From contig NZ_NNRI01000008.1 of the NCBI RefSeq assembly GCF_002270415.1, positions 549,501-613,500 of the forward strand: a stretch of 64,000 nt of DNA, read 5' to 3'. Within the stretch, counting starts at the first letter, position 1; each line of letters begins with the position of its first letter. Source of the DNA: Mesorhizobium sophorae (GTDB taxonomy: Bacteria; Pseudomonadota; Alphaproteobacteria; Rhizobiales; Rhizobiaceae). Positions 46,378-54,440 of the stretch are shown one piece after another. The position numbers and the translations under genes were made by a program. The notes under the pieces were generated by a model that was not told where the DNA came from, made no database searches, and was given only the letters and a program-made list of their open reading frames with translations.

Positions 46378-46674
46378 ATGTCCCGCACCTGCGAACTCAC
46401 TGCCAAGGCAGTCATGTCCGGCAACAATGTGAGCCACGCCAACAACAAGACCAAGCGTCGCTTCCTGCCGAACCTCGTCAATGTGACGCTGATCTCGGAA
46501 GCGCTGAACCAGAACGTGCGCCTGCGCATTTCCGCCAACGCCCTGCGTTCGGTCGAACATCGCGGCGGTCTGGATGCCTTCCTGGCCAAGGCCGACATCA
46601 AGGAACTGTCGCAGCGCGCGCGTCTGTTGAAGAAGCAGATCGCCAAGAAGCTTGCCGATCAGCCTGCTGCCTAA
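46378..46674 (+). CDS. rpmB: 50S ribosomal protein L28
   Basis: 98-residue L28 of the alphaproteobacterial length class. [37 protein letters not shown] and [20 protein letters not shown] are characteristic; no zinc-binding CxxC pairs are present. Start ATG 46378 with AAGG upstream; the open frame to 46222 is leader. Its promoter is at 46253-46281. A hairpin-rich spacer separates it from yhhQ. Confidence 0.95.
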   Translation: MSRTCELTAKAVMSGNNVSHANNKTKRRFLPNLVNVTLISEALNQNVRLRISANALRSVEHRGGLDAFLAKADIKELSQRARLLKKQIAKKLADQPAA

Positions 46675-46683
46675 CATCGTTTA

Positions 46684-46787
46684 AAGGCGGGGGACGACCG
46701 CCTTGGGCATCGGATCCAAGCCTTTCAACGTGGCTTCCGATGCTCAAACAAAGCGAGCGTGATCCGGTTTCGGAATAACGCTCCGCT
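46684..46787 (+). ncRNA. Hairpin-rich spacer RNA between rpmB and yhhQ
   Basis: Three stem-loops in a row. Hairpin 1: AAGGCGG (46684-46690) with CCGCCTT (46698-46704), loop of 7. Hairpin 2: GCATCGG (46707-46713) with CCGATGC (46737-46743), extended inside by AAGCC (46718-46722) with GGCTT (46732-46736) and a one-sided bulge. Hairpin 3: AGCGAGCGT (46752-46760) with ACGCT and CGCT (46778-46787), one bulged base, and an inner TCCG/CGGA. It is not coding. The first may terminate rpmB weakly (no T-run); together they look like a structured 5' leader for yhhQ. No known preQ1 consensus was recognised. Confidence 0.5.
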
Positions 46788-46811
46788 GGTTCCATTACCC
46801 AGGATAAAAAA

Positions 46812-47492
46812 ATGAGTTCCTTCTCGCGATACCTGCCCTTCGTGGCCGCCATGGCGCTCGTCGTCGTGGCATCGAACATTCTCGTGCAGTTCCCGATGCA
46901 GGGGCAGATTGGCGGCTTGTCGCTGGCCGACCTTTTGACCTGGGGCGCCTTCACCTATCCCTTCTCGTTCCTGGTCACCGATCTGGCCAACCGCCGCTAT
47001 GGGCCTGCCGTGGCGCGCAGGATCGTCTTTGTCGGCTTCATGACGGCCGTCATCTGCTCGATCCTCGTCCCGCCCTTCCTGTTCCGCCACGGCCTGATCG
47101 AATTCGAGACCGCGGCCGACCGGCTGGTGCGCATCGCCGCGGCGTCAGGTGCTGCGTTCCTCTGCGCGCAATTGCTTGACGTCACCGTGTTCAACCGGCT
47201 GCGCCGGCAAAGCTGGTGGCGGGCGCCGATCGTCGGCACGCTGGTCGGCTCGGTGTTCGACACCGCCGTGTTCTTTACCGTCGCTTTCTCTGCCGCTTTC
47301 GCCTTTGCTGGTCCGAACGACAGTTTCGCGCTCGAAACCGCACCGCTGATGGGTGTGTTCCATGTCGACGCTATGCGCTGGATCTCCTGGGCGCTCGGCG
47401 ACCTCAGTGTGAAGCTGATCATCGCCATTGTGGCGCTCATCCCCTACCGGCTGCTCGCCGCCCGCTGGAGCCAGCCGGCTGTCGCGGTCTAG
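46812..47492 (+). CDS. yhhQ: Queuosine precursor transporter, YhhQ/VUT family
   Basis: 226-residue membrane protein with six hydrophobic segments. YLPFVAAMALVVVASNILVQ opens the chain, and FTYPFSFLVTDLANRRYGPA is the VUT/YhhQ (COG1738) hallmark, as is VGTLVGSVFDTAVFF. E. coli YhhQ imports preQ0/preQ1 for queuosine tRNA modification; the same role is likely. It lies downstream of rpmB through a hairpin-rich spacer. A GTG-initiated gene follows 39 bp later. Confidence 0.87.
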   Translation: MSSFSRYLPFVAAMALVVVASNILVQFPMQGQIGGLSLADLLTWGAFTYPFSFLVTDLANRRYGPAVARRIVFVGFMTAVICSILVPPFLFRHGLIEFETAADRLVRIAAASGAAFLCAQLLDVTVFNRLRRQSWWRAPIVGTLVGSVFDTAVFFTVAFSAAFAFAGPNDSFALETAPLMGVFHVDAMRWISWALGDLSVKLIIAIVALIPYRLLAARWSQPAVAV

Positions 47493-47531
47493 GCCTTTCG
47501 GATAAGATCACGCCAAACAGAAAGAAAGCCC

Positions 47532-48212
47532 GTGATCCCCTGGGTCCAGCTCGATTCGGCAAAGACCCCAGACGGCCAGCAAGAGCTTCGCCTCAAGCGG
47601 CGCGGTTCCGAATTCTCGATCATGCTCGGCACCAATGAGCTGATGAACAGCCGCCTCAGCGGCTCCGAGCAAGCGCTGGCAAAACTGTCTTGCCAAAGGA
47701 TTGCCGACCATCGGCGGCCGAGAATGCTGATCGGCGGGCTCGGCATGGGTTTTACCTTGCGCGCCGCCCTCGCCGAACTCGGCAATGATGCCAGCATCGT
47801 CGTTGCGGAGCTGGTGCCGACGGTCGTCGCCTGGGCACGCGGCCCGATGGGCGAGGTGTTTGGCGGCTGCCTTGACGATCCGCGCGTCACTGTCGAGGAA
47901 ACCGACGTCGGCCAGTTGATACGGTCTGAGCCGGCAGCCTGGGACGCCATCCTGCTCGATGTCGACAACGGCCCGCAAGGCATCGTCCACAAATCCAACG
48001 ACGCGCTTTACAGCCTGCAGGGGCTGGGAGCCGCGCGCACCGCCCTCAAGCCGGGCGGTGTCCTGGCGGTATGGTCGCAAGGTCCCGACGGCGGCTTCAC
48101 CCGGCGGCTGAAGCAGGCAGGCTTTGCGGTCGAGGAGATCAATACGCGCGCCAACGGCAAGCGTGGCGCCCGCCATATCATCTGGATGGCAACCAACGGC
48201 CCACGATCCTGA
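47532..48212 (+). CDS. Spermidine-synthase-like methyltransferase-fold protein
   Basis: 226-residue Rossmann-fold protein of the spermidine synthase / polyamine aminopropyltransferase-like group, beginning with a GTG (IPWVQLDSAKTPDG). RMLIGGLGMGFTLRAALAEL is the glycine-rich motif, VVAELVPTVVAWARGPMG the acidic loop, and WDAILLDVDNGPQGIVHKSN the active-site-like segment (DVDNG in place of DxxDP). Full spermidine synthase residues are missing, so another small-molecule transferase is more likely. It is probably co-transcribed with yhhQ. Confidence 0.76.
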   Translation: MIPWVQLDSAKTPDGQQELRLKRRGSEFSIMLGTNELMNSRLSGSEQALAKLSCQRIADHRRPRMLIGGLGMGFTLRAALAELGNDASIVVAELVPTVVAWARGPMGEVFGGCLDDPRVTVEETDVGQLIRSEPAAWDAILLDVDNGPQGIVHKSNDALYSLQGLGAARTALKPGGVLAVWSQGPDGGFTRRLKQAGFAVEEINTRANGKRGARHIIWMATNGPRS

Positions 48213-48236
48213 GCGAGAGCCGGGCCGCGGTCCGGT

Positions 48237-48722
48237 CTACTTCGACTTCTGGAGTTCCGCGGCAAGGGCTTCCAACAGCGCGCGTGTCCCCTCTTCCCGC
48301 CCTTTCGCGGAATCGACACCGTCGAAAAACGCGCCCTGCTCGGTATAGGTCAGCCGCGTGCCACTGCCCGAGGGGGTCAGCTCGACGGTGGTGAGGGATG
48401 CCGACATTGGCTGGGGCCCGATCGCCATCCTGTAGGAGAACACAATGCGCTGGTCGACAACGATGTCCTGGAACTGCGCGTCGAGCCTGATCTCCGGACC
48501 GCCGGCATAGCTGAATCGCGACACCTCGCCACCGCCGACGCGGAAGTCGAAGCTGAATTCGGCGATGGCAAAACCATCGCCATCGATCCGCCAGCGCCGC
48601 ACCGTCGCCTTGTTGGCGAAGGCATGGAAGACTCGGGCCGGCGATTGCGGATAGGTCCGCTCGATGGTGAACGTGGAGTGGATGACGGAATGCTCGTCTT
48701 TCACGGGGGCGATCTGGTTCAT
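48237..48722 (-). CDS. SRPBCC / AHSA1-domain protein
   Basis: 161-residue START-like protein: STFTIERTYPQSPARVFHAF is the AHSA1 opening helix-strand, and LTTVELTPSGSGTRLTYTEQ followed by FFDGVDSAKGREEGTRALLE is the C-terminal helix region. The ligand pocket is unspecified. Its ATG overlaps the stop of the ArsR gene (48719-48722), an ArsR/SRPBCC pair seen in many bacteria, where the regulator controls its own operon. Confidence 0.88.
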   Translation of the reverse strand: MNQIAPVKDEHSVIHSTFTIERTYPQSPARVFHAFANKATVRRWRIDGDGFAIAEFSFDFRVGGGEVSRFSYAGGPEIRLDAQFQDIVVDQRIVFSYRMAIGPQPMSASLTTVELTPSGSGTRLTYTEQGAFFDGVDSAKGREEGTRALLEALAAELQKSK

Positions 48723-49087
48723 GTCTGTTCGTCCTTTTCCTGATCTTGAACTTTCGGGGGCGATTGATCTGTCTCGGCCAGGATCTGGCCAAGACGGTCG
48801 AGGTGACGTTCCGCCGGTATGCGGCGTTCAGCAATCCAGTCGGCGAGCGGGGCAAGCCCGCCCGGTTCGATCCGGCAGGTGCGCACCCGTCCGATCTTTT
48901 CGCTGCGGATCAGCCCGCAGGCTTCCAGCACCTGCAGATGTTGCAGCACGGCGGCGAACGTCATGCCGAACGGCTCCGCCAGCTGGCTGACGGTGGCTGG
49001 TCCGCGGCTCAATTTTTCCAGGATCTGGCGGCGGGTGGGCTCGACCAGAGCCCGCAAGATGCTGTCGATCTCGGAATAGTTAAGCAT
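48719..49087 (-). CDS. ArsR-family winged-helix regulator
   Basis: 122-residue regulator: IDSILRALVEPTRRQILEKL and ATVSQLAEPFGMTFAAVLQH form the helix-turn-helix, RTCRIEPGGLAPLADWI the wing and dimer helix. No metal-binding cysteine cluster is evident apart from the single residues in EACGL and RTC. The start MLNYSEIDS is chosen over a frame 12 codons longer. It probably autoregulates together with the SRPBCC gene; about 170 bp of non-coding DNA lie upstream. Confidence 0.85.
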   Translation of the reverse strand: MLNYSEIDSILRALVEPTRRQILEKLSRGPATVSQLAEPFGMTFAAVLQHLQVLEACGLIRSEKIGRVRTCRIEPGGLAPLADWIAERRIPAERHLDRLGQILAETDQSPPKVQDQEKDEQT

Positions 49088-49260
49088 GGACTTGAGTATT
49101 GCGGCGGCGTCATCAATTGTCAAGTCTAGACTAAAGTATTTTGAGGCGCGACCGCGCGGCTGGAAAACCGTTCAATGTCAATGACTTGGCAGGGCAAATG
49201 CGGAGCGGGTCAGTCGCGTCATCGAAAATTAATGGCGACTGTCAGCTTGTGAGGCGTTGC

Positions 49261-50289
49261 TCAATCCTGATGGAGAATAAATTCCAGATAGAGATTGCGC
49301 TGCAGGATCGAGTGGTTGTCGTCGGAGACCAGCGACACCATCAGCGCGCCGTCGTCGCGGGTCCAGACGTCGAGCCCTTCCATATTGTCGATCTGGTAGC
49401 CCATGTCGGCCTCCAGCAGCACCGGCCCGTCGGCGACGGCGCCCTTCTCGACGCTTTCGCCATAAATGCGCCGCAGCCGCATCTTGACGCCGCGGGCCAT
49501 CGAGAAGCTGCGCTCCAGCAACAGCAGGTCGCCATCCGGCAGGAAGGCGCCGTCGGTGATGTCGAAGTCGCCGTTGCGCTTGACGGTAAACACGCCCTTG
49601 TGCGGCCCTTCGATGATGGCGGCATAGATGTTGCCGGCCTTGTCGAGGCTCTTTTCGGAGACCACCACCAGCCCGCCCTCATGCTGGCCGTTGGCATTGG
49701 CGTGGGTGACGGTCTCGAAACCGCGGTTCTGGCGCAGTTCCCGGGCCGGCACCAGGAAATCCAGCTGCTTGAACGGCGCCTTCATATCGTCGGGGTCGAT
49801 CTTGAACTGGGCGACGTGATGGCTGCGCTCGAAGCCGACAGTGGCGATGCCGTCCTTGACGGCGAGGCCTTCGGCGTCGACCTCCCACTTCTCGTCGATC
49901 GCCCGCCCCGCTTCGTCGACCATCTGCTGGATGCGGAAATTCTGGATGCCGGACGGTCGCTTGTCGGCGTCGCGGACCACCGTTCCGAAGAACCAGAAGC
50001 CTGTGTCGGCGACGCCGATGAAATCGCTGCCGCCTTTGAGAAAGCGGAAGGCCGACAGCGCCCCGAAATCGCGTGTCGCCGAGGTCAGTTCCAGCCCACC
50101 GACAAATTCGAATGGGCCGAACTGTTTGTCGGCGCGGCCGATTTGGAATTCGGTGATCGGGCGGGCCGAGATTTCGACTGATTCAACTGAGGTCGAGTCG
50201 GGCGAACCGGCCAGCACCGGAGCCGCGCCGGCAAATAGGGCGATGGCGGCGAAAAGCGTTTGCTGGAAGCCGCCGCGCGAAAAGATCAT
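49261..50289 (-). CDS. Phytase-like esterase-domain secreted protein
   Basis: 342-residue exported protein with a signal peptide ([20 protein letters not shown]). The body matches the phytase-like (PF13449) beta-propeller family: [50 protein letters not shown] and [13 protein letters not shown] with the segment [20 protein letters not shown]. Such proteins may hydrolyse phosphate esters, but activity is largely untested. Its ATG overlaps the cobT stop by 4 nt, an unusual pairing of a secreted protein with a cobaltochelatase gene. Confidence 0.8.
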   Translation of the reverse strand: MIFSRGGFQQTLFAAIALFAGAAPVLAGSPDSTSVESVEISARPITEFQIGRADKQFGPFEFVGGLELTSATRDFGALSAFRFLKGGSDFIGVADTGFWFFGTVVRDADKRPSGIQNFRIQQMVDEAGRAIDEKWEVDAEGLAVKDGIATVGFERSHHVAQFKIDPDDMKAPFKQLDFLVPARELRQNRGFETVTHANANGQHEGGLVVVSEKSLDKAGNIYAAIIEGPHKGVFTVKRNGDFDITDGAFLPDGDLLLLERSFSMARGVKMRLRRIYGESVEKGAVADGPVLLEADMGYQIDNMEGLDVWTRDDGALMVSLVSDDNHSILQRNLYLEFILHQD

Positions 50290-52184
50290 CCGGCGCGCCG
50301 CATGCCGCCGCGCCGCGTGTCGCGGGCGCTTTCCTCGGCGAACAGCGAGGCCAGTTGCTCGGTCATGGCGCCGGCCAGTTCCTCGGCGTCGACGATGGTG
50401 ACGGCGCGCCTGTAATAGCGGGTGACGTCATGGCCGATGCCGATGGCCAGCAACTCCACAGGCGAGCGCGTCTCGATCAGTTCGATGACGGCGCGCAGAT
50501 GGCGCTCGAGATAATTGCCCGGATTGACCGACAGCGTCGAATCGTCGACCGGCGCGCCGTCCGAGATCATCATCAGGATCTTGCGCTGTTCAGGCCGCGC
50601 GATCAGCCGGTTGTGCGCCCACAGCAGCGCCTCGCCGTCGATGTTTTCCTTGAGCAGGCCCTCGCGCATCATCAGGCCGAGATTGCGCCGTGCCCGCCGC
50701 CACGGATGATCGGCGGATTTGTAGATGATATGGCGCAGGTCGTTGAGCCGGCCGGGGTTCGGCGGCTTGCCGTCCTTGAGCCACTTCTCGCGCGCCTGGC
50801 CGCCTTTCCAGGCCCGGGTGGTAAAGCCGAGGATCTCGACCGAGACGCCGCAGCGTTCCAGCGTGCGCGCCAGGATGTCGGCGCAGGTGGCGGCGACCGT
50901 GATCGGCCGGCCGCGCATCGAGCCGGAATTGTCGAGCACCAGCGTCACCACCGTGTCGCGGAACTTGGTGTCGCGTTCCTGCTTGAAGGACAATGGCTGC
51001 ATCGGGTCGATGACGACGCGCACCAAGCGCGCCGGGTCGAGGTAGCCTTCTTCCAGGTCGAAATCCCACGACCGGTTCTGCTGCGCCATCAGCCGCCGCT
51101 GCAGCCGGTTGGCCAGCCGCCCGACGACGCCGGACAGATTGGCAAGCTGCTTGTCGAGGAAGGCGCGCAGCCGGTCGAGCTCTTCCTCTTCGCAAAGCTC
51201 CTCGGCGCCGACCGTCTCGTCGAAAGCGGTGGTGAAGACCTTGTAGTCGATTTCCTTCGGCAGATTGGTGAAGGGATTGTCGTTGCGGCGCGCCTCGCCG
51301 GGCGTCTCGGCATCCGCATCGTCATCGTCGGACAGGTCGTCGGCGGTGGCGTCGGAGGCTTCGGTCTCGGCGGATTGCTCGTCATCGGCGGACGCCTCGG
51401 CATCCTCGGACTGTGACTGCTCGGAGCCGGAATCCTCTTCGCCGCCCTCCTCGCTCTGTTCCTCGCCTTGCGGCTGGTTGTCGTCATTGTCCTCGGAGTC
51501 TTCGGTCTCCTGGTCGTCGCCGAGTTCCTCGGCCATTTCCATGGAGGCGAGCATCTCGCGCACGACGCGGGCGAAGGCCTGCTGGTCGTCGAGCTTGGCC
51601 GAGAGACCGTCGAGATCGGCGCTGGCCTTCTCCTCGACCCAGGGCCGCCACAGCTCGACCAGGCGCTCGCCGCTCTTCGGGATCGGACGGCCGGTCAGCT
51701 TCTCGCGCACCATCAGCGCCAGCGCTTCCTCGATCGGCGCGTCGGCTTTGTCCTTGACGTCGACGAGGTTGGCCTTGGCGTATTTGTCCTCCAGCATCGA
51801 GCCGATATTGTCGGCGACGCCTTGCATGGCGCGGCTGCCGATCGCCTCGACGCGGGCCTGCTCGACCGCGTCGTAGACGGCGCGGGCCTGTTTGCCCTCC
51901 GGCGCCAGCTTGGTGTGGATCCGCACGTCATGGCAGGCGCGCTTCAGCGCCATGGAATCGCCGAGGCCTCGAGTGATGGCGATGTCGGCCTTGGACGCCT
52001 TCTTCGGCAGTTCGGGCAGCCGGGCGCGGCTGCCGGCAAGTGCCGGCCTATCCTTGGCGAAGCCGACTTCAAGCTCCTTGTCGCCGGCGATGGCGCGCAT
52101 GCAGACAGTGACGGCACGCTTGAAGCTGTCGGCTTCAGACCCCGTCTTCGACTTGTTGCGCGTATTGTCGCCCGGACCCGCCAT
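50286..52184 (-). CDS. cobT: Cobaltochelatase subunit CobT
   Basis: 632-residue large subunit of the aerobic cobalt chelatase for B12 synthesis (with CobS and CobN). The N-terminal 200 residues are helical ([20 protein letters not shown]). Residues about 220-310 form a very acidic Ser/Glu/Asp/Gln linker ([20 protein letters not shown] and similar). The C-terminal VWA domain contains the MIDAS motif [10 protein letters not shown] and later [10 protein letters not shown]. Its stop overlaps the phytase-like gene start, and cobS lies 12 bp upstream. The acidic linker produces long antisense frames that are not genes. Confidence 0.94.
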   Translation of the reverse strand: MAGPGDNTRNKSKTGSEADSFKRAVTVCMRAIAGDKELEVGFAKDRPALAGSRARLPELPKKASKADIAITRGLGDSMALKRACHDVRIHTKLAPEGKQARAVYDAVEQARVEAIGSRAMQGVADNIGSMLEDKYAKANLVDVKDKADAPIEEALALMVREKLTGRPIPKSGERLVELWRPWVEEKASADLDGLSAKLDDQQAFARVVREMLASMEMAEELGDDQETEDSEDNDDNQPQGEEQSEEGGEEDSGSEQSQSEDAEASADDEQSAETEASDATADDLSDDDDADAETPGEARRNDNPFTNLPKEIDYKVFTTAFDETVGAEELCEEEELDRLRAFLDKQLANLSGVVGRLANRLQRRLMAQQNRSWDFDLEEGYLDPARLVRVVIDPMQPLSFKQERDTKFRDTVVTLVLDNSGSMRGRPITVAATCADILARTLERCGVSVEILGFTTRAWKGGQAREKWLKDGKPPNPGRLNDLRHIIYKSADHPWRRARRNLGLMMREGLLKENIDGEALLWAHNRLIARPEQRKILMMISDGAPVDDSTLSVNPGNYLERHLRAVIELIETRSPVELLAIGIGHDVTRYYRRAVTIVDAEELAGAMTEQLASLFAEESARDTRRGGMRRAG

Positions 52185-52195
52185 CGAGACTCTGC

Positions 52196-53182
52196 TTAGC
52201 CCAGCACCACATTGGCAGCTGATTCCGGCAAATCCTCGCCGAAGGCGCGCTGGTAGAACTCGGCAACCACCGAACGCTCCAGCTCATCGCACTTGTTGAG
52301 GAAGGTCAGCCGGAACGCCATGCCGATATTGCCGAATATCTCGGCATTCTCGGCCCAGGTGATGACCGTACGCGGGCTCATCACGGTCGACAGATCGCCA
52401 TTGATGAAGGCCGAGCGCGTCATGTCGGCGACGCGCACCATCTTGTTGACGATGTCCTTGCCCTTGCCGTCGCGATAGTGCTTGGCCTTGGCCAGCACGA
52501 TGTTCACTTCATTGTCGTGCGGCAGGTAGTTCAGCGTGGTGACGATCGACCAGCGGTCCATCTGCGCCTGGTTGATCTGCTGGGTGCCGTGATAGAGGCC
52601 GGTGGTGTCGCCCAGGCCCACCGTGTTGGCGGTCGAGAACAGCCGGAAGGCTGGATGCGGACGGATGACCCGGCTCTGGTCGAGCAGCGTCAGCCGGCCC
52701 GACGATTCCAGCACGCGCTGGATGACGAACATCACGTCCGGACGGCCGGCGTCATACTCGTCGAAGCAGAGCGCGACATTGTGCTGGTAGGCCCAGGGCA
52801 GGATGCCGTCGCGGAATTCGGTGATCTGCAAGCCGTCCTTGACGACGATCGCGTCCTTGCCGACGAGATCGATACGGCTGACATGGCTGTCGAGGTTGAC
52901 GCGCACGCATGGCCAGTTGAGGCGGGCGGCGACCTGTTCGATATGGGTCGACTTGCCGGTTCCGTGATAGCCCGACACCATGACGCGGCGGTTGTAGGCA
53001 AAGCCTGCAAGGATCGCCATCGTTGTGTTCTTGTCGAACAGATAGTCCGGGTCGATGTCGGGTACATGCTCGCTGGTCACCGAATAGGCCGGCACCACCA
53101 TCTTGGACTCGAACCCGAATTTCTCCTTCACCGACACCGTCGTGTCGGGCAGGTTGGCGATGTCGCGATCGACCTTGTTCAT
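52196..53182 (-). CDS. cobS: Cobaltochelatase AAA+ subunit CobS
   Basis: 328-residue MoxR-like AAA+ ATPase that energises cobalt insertion into hydrogenobyrinate a,c-diamide. Walker [11 protein letters not shown], Walker [13 protein letters not shown], sensor in [11 protein letters not shown]. Start [12 protein letters not shown], with GAGAG upstream; a frame 36 codons longer begins in the spacer. Partner of CobT, 12 bp away. The normal CobN subunit is not in this window. Confidence 0.94.
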   Translation of the reverse strand: MNKVDRDIANLPDTTVSVKEKFGFESKMVVPAYSVTSEHVPDIDPDYLFDKNTTMAILAGFAYNRRVMVSGYHGTGKSTHIEQVAARLNWPCVRVNLDSHVSRIDLVGKDAIVVKDGLQITEFRDGILPWAYQHNVALCFDEYDAGRPDVMFVIQRVLESSGRLTLLDQSRVIRPHPAFRLFSTANTVGLGDTTGLYHGTQQINQAQMDRWSIVTTLNYLPHDNEVNIVLAKAKHYRDGKGKDIVNKMVRVADMTRSAFINGDLSTVMSPRTVITWAENAEIFGNIGMAFRLTFLNKCDELERSVVAEFYQRAFGEDLPESAANVVLG

Positions 53183-53305
53183 ATCTCTCAACGTCTCCAC
53201 GGGCGAAAAGCCTGATTTCGCCGGCAATCGATTTTGTCCGGGGGCGGTCTTAGAGCCTTTTCCAACCTTATGAAAGTTGGAAAACGACACGAACCGTATG
53301 GTCGC

Positions 53306-53935
53306 TCAGCACAGGCCCGCCTGTTTGAGCACGCGATAGGCCTGCAGCACATCGCGGAACCGGTCTTCCGAACCTCGGTCGCCACCATTCGCATCCGGAT
53401 GGTGACGCTTCACCAGTTCCTTATAGCGCGCCTTGATCTCCTTGCCAGTCGCCTTTGTATCAAGGCCAAGCGTTTCCAGCGCCTTGGCCTCAAGCGGCTT
53501 GGCCCTGCGCTCGCGTGCCTCGCGCGGATCCTTTGGCCCCTTGAACAGGTCGAACGGGTCGCGCATGCGATTATAGTAGCCGGCGCGGCCTGAGCGCATC
53601 TGGGCCACATCCGGCGACGAACGCGTCGAGGCGCCGTTGACGCCCATCTTCCAGGTCGGCCGGTGGCCGGTCATGGCTTCCTTCTGGAAGCGCGCGACCT
53701 CGGTGTCCGGCACGCCGGAGAAATAGTTGAAGCCCTTGTTGTACTCGCGCACATGGTCGAAGCAGAAGCGGAAATACTCGCCCTCCTTCATGCGCCCGAC
53801 CGGCGCACGATGGGTGCCCGCTTCCTTGCAGCCGTCCCACTGGCAGATCGGCGAGTGCGACTTCAGCTCCGCATCCTTCTCCGGGCGGATGCGAATCTTC
53901 TCGAAATATTTGGGATACGGCTTCATCTCACCCAT
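53306..53935 (-). CDS. DnaJ-domain protein upstream of cobS
   Basis: 209-residue co-chaperone-like protein with its J domain at the C-terminus: LGLDTKATGKEIKARYKELV and KRHHPDANGGDRGSEDRF carry the HPD motif (about residue 177). The N-terminal half has CQWDGCKEAGTHRAPVGRMK and FRFCFDHVREYNKGFNYFSG, with three cysteines and histidines that could bind a metal. The start is ambiguous between 53935 and an ATG 9 nt later. Linked to cobST and to bolA in alphaproteobacteria, possibly as a CobST-folding aid (inference). Confidence 0.84.
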   Translation of the reverse strand: MGEMKPYPKYFEKIRIRPEKDAELKSHSPICQWDGCKEAGTHRAPVGRMKEGEYFRFCFDHVREYNKGFNYFSGVPDTEVARFQKEAMTGHRPTWKMGVNGASTRSSPDVAQMRSGRAGYYNRMRDPFDLFKGPKDPREARERRAKPLEAKALETLGLDTKATGKEIKARYKELVKRHHPDANGGDRGSEDRFRDVLQAYRVLKQAGLC

Positions 53936-54115
53936 TTATGGGGCGTTCGCAAATGCGAAACAAGAATTGACATTTTCGCGATGATCGCCCTAACCGCTGA
54001 ATCGCGGCATAAAGCAGGCGAATGGCGGATTTTGTTGCGCAGCAGCGGCTTTTGCGAGCCCGATTTTGGTTTTGCCGGCTGCTGCGCCAGCCATATGTGG
54101 TGAAGGGAGACGGCG

Positions 54116-54418
54116 ATGTCCATACAGGCGACGATGGAAGACAAGCTCAACAAGGCCTTTTCGCCGGACCGGCTGGTCATCATCAACGAAAGCCATCTCC
54201 ATGCCGGCCATCACCATCATGGCTCCGACCATCACGGCGCCTATGACGGCACCGGCGAGACGCATTTTCGCGTCCGCGTCGTCTCTTCGGCCTTTGCCGG
54301 GATGAGCCGCATCGACCGCCACCGCGCCGTCAATGAATTGCTTGCCGATGAACTGAAGGCCGGCGTGCATGCGCTGGCGATCGAACCGGCGGCTCCCGGC
54401 GAAAAGACCCGCTGGTAG
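54116..54418 (+). CDS. bolA: BolA-family protein
   Basis: 100-residue BolA/IbaG-like protein: MEDKLNKAFSPDRLVIINES is the conserved helix-strand and THFRVRVVSSAFAGMSRIDR with HRAVNELLADELKAGVHALA the class II helix region. A His-rich loop LHAGHHHHGSDHHG at residues 30-43 is unusually dense and could bind metal or Fe-S. An AGGGAGAC Shine-Dalgarno supports ATG 54116. BolA proteins work with monothiol glutaredoxins in iron-sulphur handling; no glutaredoxin gene is in this window. Confidence 0.92.
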   Translation: MSIQATMEDKLNKAFSPDRLVIINESHLHAGHHHHGSDHHGAYDGTGETHFRVRVVSSAFAGMSRIDRHRAVNELLADELKAGVHALAIEPAAPGEKTRW

Positions 54419-54440
54419 GTCGGTTCCGCCTTCGCTGTGC

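Noticed and set aside
46684..46704. First rpmB-yhhQ hairpin as a full rho-independent terminator
   Set aside because: No T-run follows the stem (CTTGGGC), so complete termination cannot be claimed.
51089..51876. Ser/Thr/Pro-rich frames over the acidic linker of cobT
   Set aside because: Composition artefact of the Glu/Asp/Ser codons in CobT; no independent gene signals.
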